From positions 2,170,001 to 2,234,000 of the forward strand of contig CAWHVG010000003.1 in NCBI GenBank assembly GCA_963832725.1: a stretch of 64,000 bases of DNA, in the 5' to 3' direction. Shown one piece after another: positions 28,905 to 39,077 of this stretch (positions within the stretch are counted from its first letter, which is position 1; each line of letters begins with the position of its first letter). This DNA comes from JAEZBP01 sp963832725. Its GTDB lineage: Bacteria > Myxococcota_A > Polyangia > Polyangiales > Sandaracinaceae. The position numbers were made by a program, and so were the translations under genes. The notes beneath the pieces are model-generated. The model saw only the letters and a program-made list of their open reading frames with translations. It was not told the DNA's origin and did not search any database.

Positions 28905-29495
28905 CTACGCCGGCTGGGGTAGCCACCAGCGAGAGAGCTCCACCACCGAATCGAGGGGCGGGAGCGCGCGCTTCGTGTCGCCGTCGACGACTCCCCTCGC
29001 CTGCGGCTTTCCGCCGACGGTCTCGAAGAGCTCGACACGCCGCGCCTCGGGATCGATCAGCCAGACCCACTCGACGCCGGCTTCCGCGTAGAGTGGCAGC
29101 TTCTGCGCGCGGTCCACGGACCGAGTCCGCGGGCTCAGGATCTCGGCGCACCACCCGGGGACGGCCACGATGGGGTTGTCCTGCACGAAGTCGGGCGGAA
29201 CGCCCTCCTCGGGCGCAAGCCGCCACGCCGCGACGTCGGGGACCACCAGCCGATCCGCCAACAAACGGATCTCCGCCTCCGCTTCGAACCACCAGCCCTG
29301 GCCTCCCTCGGCCGCGTCGTCGTCGCCGAACGCGGCGAGGAGGCGGCGCGCGGTGAAGCGATGGGCGGCACCAGGACGACCCATCGTGCGGATCACGCCC
29401 GGCTCCAGAATCTCCCCGGTCAGCCCCTCGGGGAGGGCTTCGATGGCCCGGTAGAGTTCCTCGAACGTCGGAGTCCGCTCGGCGGCGTCGCCCAT
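28905..29495 (-). CDS. Uma2-family (DUF820) putative endonuclease
   Basis: From ATG 29495, 196 residues: MGDAAERTPTFEELYRAIEAL. The PD-(D/E)XK-like core is visible: E in LTGEILEPGVI, PD in LVVPDVAAWRL, ExLSP in CAEILSPRTR, then K in AQKLPLYAEAGVEWVWLID. Uma2 proteins are widespread in cyanobacteria and myxobacteria, often multicopy. They belong to the restriction-endonuclease fold, but no activity is established for most. A 3' remnant of a second copy lies 750 bases away. Confidence 0.9.
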   Translation of the reverse strand: MGDAAERTPTFEELYRAIEALPEGLTGEILEPGVIRTMGRPGAAHRFTARRLLAAFGDDDAAEGGQGWWFEAEAEIRLLADRLVVPDVAAWRLAPEEGVPPDFVQDNPIVAVPGWCAEILSPRTRSVDRAQKLPLYAEAGVEWVWLIDPEARRVELFETVGGKPQARGVVDGDTKRALPPLDSVVELSRWWLPQPA

Positions 29496-29667
29496 GTCGA
29501 GAAGGTAGCCGTTCGGCGGCTCGGCGGCGACGCTTCGGTTCTCGCGATACCGGCTCGCAAGGGTCGAACGACGTGTCCCGCCCGTGCTCACCTCATCGCG
29601 GAAGCAGGCAGCGTGTGCGTCAGGTTTGCCCAGGCGCCGCGGCGACGCGAGCTCGCGCGAGGCCTGT

Positions 29668-30195
29668 TCAACGATTGAGCATGTCGGGGACGCGACTCAG
29701 GGGTGCGAGACGCCCCGCCGCGATCCCCGTGACCACCAGGCGCGCCTGGCAGGAGTCCATGTTGACGAGGTGGATCTCGCTGCCGTCATCGTTCCCGAAC
29801 ACCGGATCCGTGCCGTCGCAGACCTCGCCATAGAGCTCCGAGAGCGCGGCCATGCTCTCCGGGCTCACGCGGCGGACCGGGAGCCAGCTCCCCGAGGTCA
29901 GGAGGTAGCGGGCCCCGTCCGCGTAGACGCGATCGCGGTGGCACTCGGGCGGATCGCCGTGCTCCCGCGCCGGGATGCAGATCTCCCGCTCGAGCACCGG
30001 CAGGGCGCCTCGGTGCTCCTCCGCCAACCCTTCCTCCACCGGGCTAATCTGTTCCCTCATCCGTTGTTCGAAGGAGGGGGCTTCAGGCTGGGGCACCGCC
30101 TCACCGGACGAGCGGGAACCACACGCCGCGAGCGCGGCGGCCATCATCACCAATCCGATCCGAGCGATACCGCGCGCGAAGGGCGAGGGACACAT
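29668..30195 (-). CDS. Hypothetical lipoprotein
   Basis: From ATG 30195, 175 residues: MCPSPFARGIARIGLVMMAAALAAC gives a lipoprotein signal (lipobox LAAC). GGCGGG stands just before the start. The mature part is about 150 residues, rich in Glu/Arg, with four or five cysteines (REICIPAREHGDPPECHRD, GEVCDGTD, VNMDSCQARLV). No domain is recognised. The frame is open upstream to 30399, but that part has no protein-like character. Confidence 0.65.
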   Translation of the reverse strand: MCPSPFARGIARIGLVMMAAALAACGSRSSGEAVPQPEAPSFEQRMREQISPVEEGLAEEHRGALPVLEREICIPAREHGDPPECHRDRVYADGARYLLTSGSWLPVRRVSPESMAALSELYGEVCDGTDPVFGNDDGSEIHLVNMDSCQARLVVTGIAAGRLAPLSRVPDMLNR

Positions 30196-30313
30196 CCCGC
30201 CAGGATACGATGAGACCACCCGGAGCTTCCGCGAGAGCGCATCGGACCTGTCTCGAGAACCGCGGCCGCAGACGGGCCTCGTCATGTCGCGCATCACCTG
30301 GGCTCGGACGGAG

Positions 30314-30811
30314 TCACGCCATCTCGATCGAGAATCGGTCCGCGTCCACGACGAGCACGTCTCCGCTCTGTATCTCGATCTCGAGACGCAGCGCGCCATC
30401 GCGTGTTGGAACAGGCGCGTGCGCTTGGTTGATGGAGGTGCTCGGTCCCCACGGGCACTCGCGTACGCACTCGACCCTGCGAACGCCCGACAGGTCCATC
30501 TCGACCCCAGCTCGTTCCTGCAGTTCGCGGAGGACGGCGGCGCGAGGCTCGACGCGGTCGAGCAGGATGTCGACGTGACGCCGGACGTCGAGCGAGGCCG
30601 TGACTCCCTGCGAGGAGAGAAACCACGCGCTCTTCGTGAGGAGGTGCGGGCGATGAGGATATCTACGCTCGCCGCGGCGCTGCACTCGGGTCGGCTCCAT
30701 GCCGAGGCGCTCGGTCACCGACACCGGATCGAGCTCACCCGTCAAGATGCGCAGCGTCGCGAACGTTTCCTTGCAGGTCGGGTACCCGTCGTCGTAGGGG
30801 AAGCGCTCCAT
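30314..30811 (-). CDS. DUF4279-like protein
   Basis: The protein has 165 residues. The pattern resembles DUF4279: an N-terminal strand ETFATLRILTGELDPVSVTERLGMEPTRV, the WFLSSQ strand, VRRHVDILLDRVEPRAAVLREL and a beta-rich end. It is a small cytoplasmic protein of unknown function, often near polymorphic toxin/immunity or accessory genes. It begins seven bases after the SGNH gene stop, so the two may be cotranscribed. The final 40 residues fit the family less well. Confidence 0.65.
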   Translation of the reverse strand: MERFPYDDGYPTCKETFATLRILTGELDPVSVTERLGMEPTRVQRRGERRYPHRPHLLTKSAWFLSSQGVTASLDVRRHVDILLDRVEPRAAVLRELQERAGVEMDLSGVRRVECVRECPWGPSTSINQAHAPVPTRDGALRLEIEIQSGDVLVVDADRFSIEMA

Positions 30812-30818
30812 CGAGCGC

Positions 30819-32198
30819 TCAGCGCGGGGGACCGGCGCGGACCGCGGCGGGTGGATCGAAGGTCGGCTCGTCGCCGTAGCCGGCCAGGATGTCGTCCGTC
30901 AGCACGTCGCCGAGACGCAGGTAGCCGCGCACCGTGTAGTGGACGTGGTCCGACTGGGCCCACGGCGGGTCGGCGTCGGCCCACTCGAGCATGTGGAGGG
31001 GGCCGCCACCGAACGCGACCAGATCGAAGAAGGAGCAGCCCATGTCGCGCGAGACGCGGCGCTGGATGTCGACGAGCTGGCCCGTGCGCGGGCGGTCGAC
31101 GTACTCGCCTTCGTCATCGTGCATGGGCCGATCGGAAGGGCCGATCAGCATGCAGGCGGCGTCGGAAACGGTGCCGCGGACGCGCGCGACGACGCGGCGA
31201 AGATCCGCCTCGTAGTCTTCGATCGGCTGGTTGACGTCGCCGCTCTCGTTGGTGCCGTAGGCCAGGATGACGAGGTCGGGATCGCGGCGGCGCAGGTGCT
31301 CGATGTGGAGCTCCTCTTCCCACAAGAGGTGCGAGGCCGCGCGGGCGCCGTTGATGCCATAGTTGTCCACGATGACGCCCGGCACTTCGCGGTCCGCGGT
31401 CACGCCGAAGAGGCGCACGGGGCCGGTGCCGCGCACGCGAACCTCGAGCACATGGTGCGCGTCTTCGGTGGTGATCAGCGCGTAGCCGGGGCCCGGCTCG
31501 TCGGCGCCGGTCGAGACGCGACGCACGCGCCGGCCGTCGAGCGAGATGTCGAAGCTGCCGCCGTCGGGCTGCTTCCAGTAGTAGAGCTCGAAGCGGCTCG
31601 CGGTCTGCTCCCCGGTGTCGAGCCGGCCCCACTCGCCGGCGCGGTCGGTCTCGACGGCCATGCCCGCCAACCCGAGCGCGTCGATGTCGCGGGTGTTGGC
31701 GCGGACGCGGTGGGTGTCCCAGCGGCGGCTGCTCTCCACGCTCATCCCGCCGCGGTGGCGGTAGTAGCGCCAGGGGCGCACCGGCATGATGAAGCCGTGA
31801 CCGGCGTTGCCAAAGCGCGCTTGCAATCGGTCGCGCAACACGCCGGTGAAAAAGTCGGCCGCGACGTGCGAGGCGCCGTAGACGAGGATGCGCGCTTGCC
31901 CTTCGCCCGCTTCGGCGCGGTGCAGCGCGCGGTAGAGCGGATCGAGCGAGTGACCGCCGGGATCGTAGAGCGGGATGTCCTCGCCGAAGACGACCTCTTC
32001 GTCCTCGGCGTCGGCAGCCTCTTCGTCGCCGTCGCGCGCGACCTCGTCTTCGTCGGGCCGCTGGTCGGCGCTCAGGGCGGCCTGCGTAGTGCTCGAGGTG
32101 CGCTCGAGAGCGGGCTGCGCGACCGCGCCCGAGGAGCCGCCCAAGAGGGCCAGCGAGGCTGCGACGAGCGTGGTCCTCCGGAACATCCCTTTCACCAT
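30819..32198 (-). CDS. SGNH-hydrolase-like exported protein, paralogue of the 26506 gene
   Basis: The protein has 459 residues from ATG 32198, with a signal peptide (MVKGMFRRTTLVAASLALLG...AVAQ). ATG codons at 32186 and 32231 are alternatives. An acidic linker (about residues 45-75) precedes a SGNH domain: block I ILVYGASHVAAD (Ser kept, usual Asp replaced by Ala), GNAGHGFIM, block III LAYGTNESGD and block V QSDHVHYTVRGY. It parallels the gene at 26506 over its whole length (RFGNAGHGFI / RFGDAGHGFI) but lacks the cytoplasmic part. Possibly a surface-glycan deacetylase or acetyltransferase; substrate unknown. Confidence 0.82.
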   Translation of the reverse strand: MVKGMFRRTTLVAASLALLGGSSGAVAQPALERTSSTTQAALSADQRPDEDEVARDGDEEAADAEDEEVVFGEDIPLYDPGGHSLDPLYRALHRAEAGEGQARILVYGASHVAADFFTGVLRDRLQARFGNAGHGFIMPVRPWRYYRHRGGMSVESSRRWDTHRVRANTRDIDALGLAGMAVETDRAGEWGRLDTGEQTASRFELYYWKQPDGGSFDISLDGRRVRRVSTGADEPGPGYALITTEDAHHVLEVRVRGTGPVRLFGVTADREVPGVIVDNYGINGARAASHLLWEEELHIEHLRRRDPDLVILAYGTNESGDVNQPIEDYEADLRRVVARVRGTVSDAACMLIGPSDRPMHDDEGEYVDRPRTGQLVDIQRRVSRDMGCSFFDLVAFGGGPLHMLEWADADPPWAQSDHVHYTVRGYLRLGDVLTDDILAGYGDEPTFDPPAAVRAGPPR

Positions 32199-32297
32199 GA
32201 ACAGGGGGTCCGGGAGGGTCAAATTCGCCATCCTCGCCGCGAGCAGGTGTCGAGTGGTGCGGTTGCTCTCCGAGGCGATCCGCAGGCTCCCCGCAGC

Positions 32298-32603
32298 TCA
32301 GTGAGATCGAACCCGATGTCGGGGATGTCGGTCCACGAACTCGCGCCAGAGCTCCTCATGCCGGCGTATGTGGAGCCCGCGCCAGTACACGCCGTCCGCG
32401 CTACGAAACCTCTCGGCGGACTGATGATGTGGATGGTAGCCCGGGCGCATGCAGAGGAGGAGCGGTGCCTCGAGAGCGTGGTCGACGCCGTACACATGGC
32501 GCAGGCGATCCAGCCGGCGCCGCGCGAGAGCCGGGACGCCGAGCTCCCTGACGAGGCGCTCGTGCTCGCCTCCTGCGAAGCGCGACTCACCATCTGCACT
32601 CAA
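32298..32603 (-). CDS. Possible small protein or gene fragment
   Basis: The stretch 32199-32998 has no clear gene. The best candidate is this minus-strand frame, 101 residues from a TTG at 32603, with protein-like sequence near its end (PLLLCMRPGYHPHHQ, GVYWRGLHIRRHEELWREF). There is no ATG in a sensible place, and the frame continues upstream as low-complexity Arg/Ser sequence, so it may be a decayed or frame-shifted gene. No family is recognised. Confidence 0.3.
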   Translation of the reverse strand: MSADGESRFAGGEHERLVRELGVPALARRRLDRLRHVYGVDHALEAPLLLCMRPGYHPHHQSAERFRSADGVYWRGLHIRRHEELWREFVDRHPRHRVRSH

Positions 32604-32998
32604 AGGGCGGACTCCGCGACGCGCGAGCGGGCGGGCGGTGCGGGCGCTGAGACGCCTCCAGGAGGGGCGAACGTGGAGCGATCCTCCCGCGCGCCTGCTC
32701 GAGCCTCCGGACCGTGAGCTCGCGTCCGTGCGGAGGCGTGGAGCCCGCTCGTCGCCCGCGACCCCGACTGGGTCCAGCGCGCCCGAGACGTGGAGCGCAG
32801 CCTCGCCGCAATCGAGCAGGTACGAGTTGCGCCGCGGCCAAGTACGGGCCGTCGCGTCGCTGGTCCCCCACGATGCTCTGGGTAGCCGCGACCGATCGCG
32901 AACACGCGAGCTCTTCGTGCCAACTCTCACGCTTCGATGGATCCAGACGAGCGTGGTCGTCGCTTGCGCGGACTGGGGGATGCCAGCAGCCTTGCTCG

Positions 32999-33961
32999 AT
33001 GCGCTCTCCGTCCGGGCCTCCAAATCTCATCGTCGCCGCGCTCGTGCTCGTGGCCGGGATGCTCCCCGCCGTCGCACATGCGCAGGGGCTGACGGTCGAG
33101 ACGCTCGAGCACGGGTCGTGGCCCGAGAGCGTGTCCGCGCTCCAGCACGACCTGCATTCGGAGGGCACGGTCGTCCACGTCGTGGTCACCGACTCGACCG
33201 GCGCGCGCGCGGTCTGCGGCAGCTACGACCTCGCCTTCGACGGGCCCGGTTCGGAGGCATTTCAGGTCGGTCCGTGTGACCCGGCGACCAACGCGACCGC
33301 GCTCGAGCTCGTGTCGAGGGCCGCGCTCTTCCAAGAGGCCGAGCCGGTGCCCCACCCGCGCGCCATCCGACTCGCAGCGACCGAGATCCGCGTCGGCGAA
33401 TCCACCGGCGGCGCCGGCGTGACCGGTGGCAGCGAGCTCCACTGCACGGTGTCCATCCGGCCCTATCTCGACGACCTCGAGAACGGCGGCCGTGTGTACC
33501 TCACGCCGGACCGCTACGTCGTGAGACCGTCGGCCGCGGACGTGAGCGCGTCCGACGGACAGCAGAGCGGCTGGCTCTTGAGCTCGGGCCCGCGGGCCTC
33601 CCTCACCATCGACTACGACGTCGTGGAGCGCGCCACGGGCGAGGTCGTCCTCCACGACCAGACCGAGCTGAGCTGCGCGAGCGGCGCGGCGAGCGAGCAG
33701 CCCTCGCCCCCATCGGTGTCGAGCGCTTCGGCCGTCAGCGACGCCGAGGCTCCGACACCGGCGCCGAGCGCCGCGCTGACCGCGACCCCACCGGGCGCTC
33801 AGAAGGCCGAGGACTGGGGCCTCTGGATCCTGCTCAGCGTGCTCGGTGGCACCCTCGTCGCGGCGGCAATCGTCGGGATCGTGGCCGCGGCGCAGGGGCC
33901 CGGCCAACCCGCGGCCGGCAGCGACGGGAGCGTGGTCATGACGCTGGTGGAGCTGCCGTGA
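32999..33961 (+). CDS. Exported protein with C-terminal membrane helix (module 1, first gene)
   Basis: The protein has 320 residues. ATG 32999 opens a signal peptide (MRSPSGPPNLIVAALVLVAGMLPAVAHA). A beta-rich periplasmic part of about 220 residues follows, then a Pro/Ala/Ser linker, one helix near the end (LWILLSVLGGTLVAAAIVGI) and a short tail MTLVELP. No named domain is recognised. Its GTG-coupled partner is the lipoprotein that follows. Architecture and pairing repeat at 46724-47533 / 45024-46724. Confidence 0.72.
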   Translation: MRSPSGPPNLIVAALVLVAGMLPAVAHAQGLTVETLEHGSWPESVSALQHDLHSEGTVVHVVVTDSTGARAVCGSYDLAFDGPGSEAFQVGPCDPATNATALELVSRAALFQEAEPVPHPRAIRLAATEIRVGESTGGAGVTGGSELHCTVSIRPYLDDLENGGRVYLTPDRYVVRPSAADVSASDGQQSGWLLSSGPRASLTIDYDVVERATGEVVLHDQTELSCASGAASEQPSPPSVSSASAVSDAEAPTPAPSAALTATPPGAQKAEDWGLWILLSVLGGTLVAAAIVGIVAAAQGPGQPAAGSDGSVVMTLVELP

Positions 33962-34677
33962 AGGGAGCCCTGCTCGCGCTCCTGCTCCTCGCCGGATGCG
34001 ACCACTCCCCGGAGATGATGCTCGAGATCGACGCCGAAGCGGTGGTCCGCGCCCAGACCGACGAGCTCGACGTTCGCGTGTACGGCGGCGTGTACGGACA
34101 GTCCCCGGGCAGCTACACGCTCGTCCACACCGGCTCGACCAATCGGAACATCTGGCCTTATCGCGTCGCCATGATCCCGGCGACGCCGGCAGGCGCTGAC
34201 GCGGGCGCGCAGACGCCGCGGGGCTGGCGCGTAGAGGTCGCTGCCCGGCGCGCCGACGGATCCGTGTTGATGACGAACAGAGTGAACGGCGACTACGCCG
34301 CGGGCCGCCGGGTCATCGCCTACCTGGTCCTCGAGGACACGTGCCTCGGCGTGGACTGCGGGGACCAGCGCTGCCGGTCGGGCAGGTGCGTCAATCCGGG
34401 GATCCACGCCCGGGACCAGGACGCCTTCGTCGCCTACCCGACCGACGAGAGCGAGCTCAGAAAGCGCGCCGGGTTCGACTTCAGCTGCCCCGAGAGCGAG
34501 CTGATGATCACGCACCTGTCCGCCAGCACGGACCACGGGGACGCCGGACCGGACGGCATGATCTGGGGTGCGACCGGCTGTGGACACAACGGCGTGTACG
34601 TCTGCACATCGCGCGTATCCGTCGACGACTCGGGACACCGAGCGTGTGTGTGGCAGCCGGAGGGAACCGGCGGCTGA
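33958..34677 (+). CDS. Lipoprotein (module 1, second gene)
   Basis: The protein has 239 residues. The GTG at 33958 overlaps the TGA of the preceding gene (GTGA). Lipoprotein signal MKGALLALLLLAGC. A beta-sandwich-like N-terminal region (EIDAEAVVRAQTDELDVRVYGG) leads to the motif RRVIAYLVLEDTCLGVDCGDQRCRSGRCV, a Cys cluster also seen in the lipoprotein at 45024, and a C-terminal domain of unknown type. It ends ten bases from the convergent hmgA gene. Confidence 0.72.
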   Translation: MKGALLALLLLAGCDHSPEMMLEIDAEAVVRAQTDELDVRVYGGVYGQSPGSYTLVHTGSTNRNIWPYRVAMIPATPAGADAGAQTPRGWRVEVAARRADGSVLMTNRVNGDYAAGRRVIAYLVLEDTCLGVDCGDQRCRSGRCVNPGIHARDQDAFVAYPTDESELRKRAGFDFSCPESELMITHLSASTDHGDAGPDGMIWGATGCGHNGVYVCTSRVSVDDSGHRACVWQPEGTGG

Positions 34678-34687
34678 TCGCCCTCCG

Positions 34688-35854
34688 TCAGCCGGCGATG
34701 AAGCTGTCGTGGTAGCCGGCGTCCTCGACGCCGAGCGCCGCCGAGGTCGGGACCAGCGGCTCGAATCGCGTCGATCATCACCGCCAGCTCGTCGGTGCGC
34801 GCCGTGCCGATGCTCTTCTCGTAGCTGCCCGGATGCGGGCCGTGCGGGATGCCCGGCGGATGGTGCGAGATGCTGCCGGGACCGACGCCCTTGCGGCTGG
34901 TGAAGTTGCCCCGGCAGTAGAAGAGGAGCTCGTCCACGTCCACCGACGAGTGCGGGTAGGGGCAGGGGATGGCCTCCGGGTGGAAGTCGACCACCCGCGG
35001 CACGAAGCTGCAGATGAGCGCGCCGCGCGCGGCGAAGGTGCCGTGCCAGGTCGGCGGCAGGTGCACGAGCCCCGCGCGCGGCTGGAAGTTGAGGATGGGG
35101 AAGGCCCACGGGTAGACGGTGCCGTCCCAGCCGACCACGTCGAGCGGGCTGTGCGGCTGGCGGAAGCCGTGGAAGCGCCCTCCCCGCTTCACGACCACGT
35201 CGCGGATGCCCTCGTCGCGCGGGCCCTCGAACTCGGGGCGCCGGAAGTCGCGGTGGCAGTAGGGCGCGTCCATGCGGAGCTGCCCGACCTCGTTGCGCCA
35301 CTGCTTGGGCAGCCAGAGCCCGCCGTGGCACTCGACCGTGAGCCAGTACTGCGGCGCGTCGTCCGGGACGAAGCGGTGCGCGAGCCCCTTGGGGACGAAG
35401 ACGTAGTCGTCCTGCTCGAAGCGCACGTCGCCGAGCGGCGTGCGGAGGACGCCGCCGCCTTCGAAGACGAAGCACAGCTCGTCCGCGTCGCGCGTTCGAC
35501 GAAGTAGACGGGATCGGGCTCGCTCGGGTGCGAGACGCCGAGCGTCAGGTCGGCGTTGAAGAGGAGCGGGACGCGGCGTCGACCGGCGCTCCGCCCGTCG
35601 CGCGGCATGTCCTGCGAGCGGTAGTGCCGCTTGGCCAGCGGGCGATCGTCCCGGCGGCCTCGGGCAGCGTCCAGCCGTGCTCGGCCTTGGTCACGCGCTG
35701 CTCGTGCGGGCGCTCGTCGGTGATAGAGGATCGTGTACGGACCCTCGAACCCGTCGCGCGTGAGGCACTCCTCGCAGCGGAGGTTGCCCGCTTCGTCGCG
35801 GAGCGCGATGTGGTGCTTCTTCGGCACCTCCCCCATCTGCATGCGGTCGAGCAT
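34688..35854 (-). CDS. hmgA: Homogentisate 1,2-dioxygenase (four frame shifts)
   Basis: About 388 residues from ATG 35854, which has GAGGGAAG before it. Shifts lie near 35720, 35650, 35495 and 34765. The order of blocks is that of the shorter bacterial HGD type: MQMGEVPKKHHIALRDE, then NADLTLGVSHPSEPDPVYFVER, RFEQDDYVFVPKGLAHRF, GWDGTVYPWAFPILNFQPR, HLPPTWHGTF, SFVPRVVDFHPEAIPCPYPH and SISHHPPGIPHGPHPG with the iron-binding His. It opens homogentisate to maleylacetoacetate. It is the last gene of the tyrosine operon, 46 bases after hpd. The shifts separate intact conserved blocks. Confidence 0.92.
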
Positions 35855-35900
35855 CGTCTTCCCTCGAGGGCGCGCGAGCCGCCGCGCGCCGGATCGGCCT

Positions 35901-37057
35901 CTAGATTCGCCCGTCGGAGCGCTGCTGGCGCTCGATGCTCTCGAAGAGCGCGCGGAAGTTGCCCCCGCCGAAGCCTTGGTCGCCCTTGCGCTGGATGATC
36001 TCGTAGAAGAAGGGCCCCGCCTCGCGCTCCGCGTAGAGCCCCGCGGACTCCTGGAGGAAGATCTGGAGCAGGTAGCTGTGATCGGCGTTTGCCGTCGACC
36101 AGGATCTCCAGCTCGCGCAGGATGTCGATGTCCTCGTCGATGCGGTTGACGCCGAGCGTCTTCAGCCGCTCGGGCAGCATGTCGTAGTAGGTGCCGGGCG
36201 TCGGCATGAAGCTGACTCCCCGCTCGCGCAGCGCCGCGGACCGCCGTGACGATGTCCTTCACGCGCCAGCGCCGCGTGCTGGATGCCGTCGCCGCGCTGG
36301 TCCTCGTGGAAGAGGTTGATCTGCGAGGCGCTGGAAGTGCGGGCGCTTGGGCTCGTTGTTGGCGAACTTCACGCCGCTCGGCTTGTCCCACATGACGACG
36401 GACTTGAGGCCCGAGCCGCCCTCGCGCTCCCCCGCCACGTCCTGCGTGTGGAACTGGATCTCCCAGAAGCGCTCGAAGCCCATCACGTGCTCCATCCACA
36501 GGAGCGCCGGGCTCATCGTCTCGAAGTTCGAGGTGACGTGGTCGAAGTTCGTGAACCCGAAGATGTTGTTCGCCGCCCTTGTGCGCTCCGTGCGGCACGA
36601 ATCCAGGGAAGGTCGGGACGTCCCCCTCGCGCTGCACGAAGCGGAAGGTGGTGCCGCCGAAGGGCGTGGTGATCGAGAACGTCGAGAAGCGCCCCCCCGG
36701 CAGCTCCGTGTGGACGACGTCGGTCATCGGCGTGGCGCCGCGGCCCTCGAGCAGCACGAACGCGCGCTCGATGTCCTCCACCTCGAAGATCAGCGTGCCC
36801 ACGCCGTCCGGGTGCTTCTGCAGCCAGCGCCACGCCCGGCCGCCCTCGCCCACCGGCGCGCTGACCAACACGCGTGCCGCCCCGGCCTTGAACATCACGC
36901 TGCACTGCCCGGCCTTCTCGTCGAGCGCCGGATTGCTCACGCCGAGCTCTTCGAAGTCCAGCATTCCCGTATAGAAGCGGCGGCTCCGCTCGAGGTCGTG
37001 AACGTAGTAGTGGATCGCTTCGAGGCGCTTGATGCCGATCGGCTCGACCATGGCCAT
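35901..37057 (-). CDS. hpd: 4-Hydroxyphenylpyruvate dioxygenase (five frame shifts)
   Basis: About 383 residues from ATG 37057 (GGAGA ahead). Five single extra bases lie near 36575, 36330, 36265, 36240 and 36085. Blocks: IKRLEAIHYYVHDLERSRRF (first vicinal-oxygen-chelate half), GFTNFDHVTSNF (iron His), FWEIQFHTQD, GSGLKSVVMWDKPSGVKFAN, EPKRPHFQ, DQRGDGIQHAAL (iron His), VSFMPTPGTYYDML and a C-terminal REAGPFFYEIIQRKGDQGFGGGNF with the iron Glu. It converts 4-hydroxyphenylpyruvate to homogentisate, feeding hmgA directly downstream. Confidence 0.93.
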
Positions 37058-37127
37058 GGTGTCTCTCCGAGGATGATGTCGTAGGGCTGATGTCGTCGGG
37101 GCTGATGTCGTCCGGGAAGGGGCGCGC

Positions 37128-37779
37128 TCAGGCCGCCGGCTGCGCGTCCGGCTGGCGGTCGGGGTGCGCGTCGGCGAACGCCGGAAGCGCGGCGCAGCTC
37201 GCCTCGATGCGCGCGAGCAGCGGGAACTCCGACTCGATGTCGATGTGGAAGCGACGGGTGCTGTAGAGCTGCGGCACGAGGGTGCACGTCGGCCATCGTG
37301 GGCGCGTCGCCCACCGAGAACGCACCCGCCGTCGTCTTGGCGACCGCCTCGTAGGCGTTCAGTCCGCGGCGCACGAAGTAGGAGGCCCACTCGGTGCCGT
37401 GGACGTCGTGCTCCTTCAGCTTCTGGAGCACGTGCAGGTTCTGCAGCGGCTGGATGCCCGCGTTGATGATCTCGGCGAGCTGCCGGCTGCGAGCGCGCAG
37501 GACCCGATCCTCGGGCAACAGCGGCGGCGTCGGGTAGCGCTCTTCCAGGTACTCGAGGATGGCCATCGACTGAGCGAGGTGGACCTTCTCGCCGCCCTCC
37601 TCGACTTCGAGCACCGGCACCTGGCGCATCGGGTTGAGCGCCTCGAAGCCCTCGGCGTGCTGCTGGCCGCCGCCTTCGAGCAGATGGATGGGCGCCGTCT
37701 CCTATTCGAGCCCCTTGAGCCCGAGCCCGATGCGAACCCGATAGGTCGCGCTGCTCCGCCAGTAGCCGTAGAGCTTCAT
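37128..37779 (-). CDS. maiA: Maleylacetoacetate isomerase, GST zeta type (one nonsense codon, one frame shift)
   Basis: About 216 residues from ATG 37779, only four bases after the fahA stop. The start MKLYGYWRSSATYRVRIGL with SSATYRVR is the zeta-GST signature, and the thioredoxin-fold cis-Pro and SMAILEYLEERYP are present. The helical domain contains INAGIQPLQNLHVLQKL. Codon 26 is TAG (37702-37704) where the family has Tyr (LKGLEYET-type); a single C-to-G change explains it. One extra base near 37285 shifts the last 50 residues. It uses glutathione to isomerise maleylacetoacetate to fumarylacetoacetate. Both defects could be sequence errors. Confidence 0.9.
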
Positions 37780-37783
37780 CGTC

Positions 37784-38773
<990 letters not shown>

Positions 38774-39077
38774 GTCTCGGATCTCGCGCGGACTGCGCTC
38801 CGGAGAAGAAGATGGCGGCCACGCGCGCGGGAGCGCTTGCGCGTCGAGCGGGCCGGCGGCCCGGAGTGTACTCCTTGCGCCCGATACGCACGTCCGCCTC
38901 GCCCGCCGCGCCTGGGTTCCGGTGAGCCATCTCACGAGCGACTTCTTCGACCTCGGCATGCATCCGCGAGGGAGTGCGTGCCGCGCGAGGTGCGCGCGCG
39001 AGCCCTCCGGGGTTGCCTTCTCGGACCTCTCGCGCTCGAATGCCGCCCGCGGCGACGAGCCCGCGCGGGGAGGTGCG
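38774..39077. other. Divergent promoter region, no gene
   Basis: About 304 bases between the tyrosine operon and the acyl-CoA dehydrogenase gene. Frames through it are extensions of the flanking genes without domain content. No repeat, operator palindrome or hairpin stood out. Both promoters must lie here. Confidence 0.5.
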
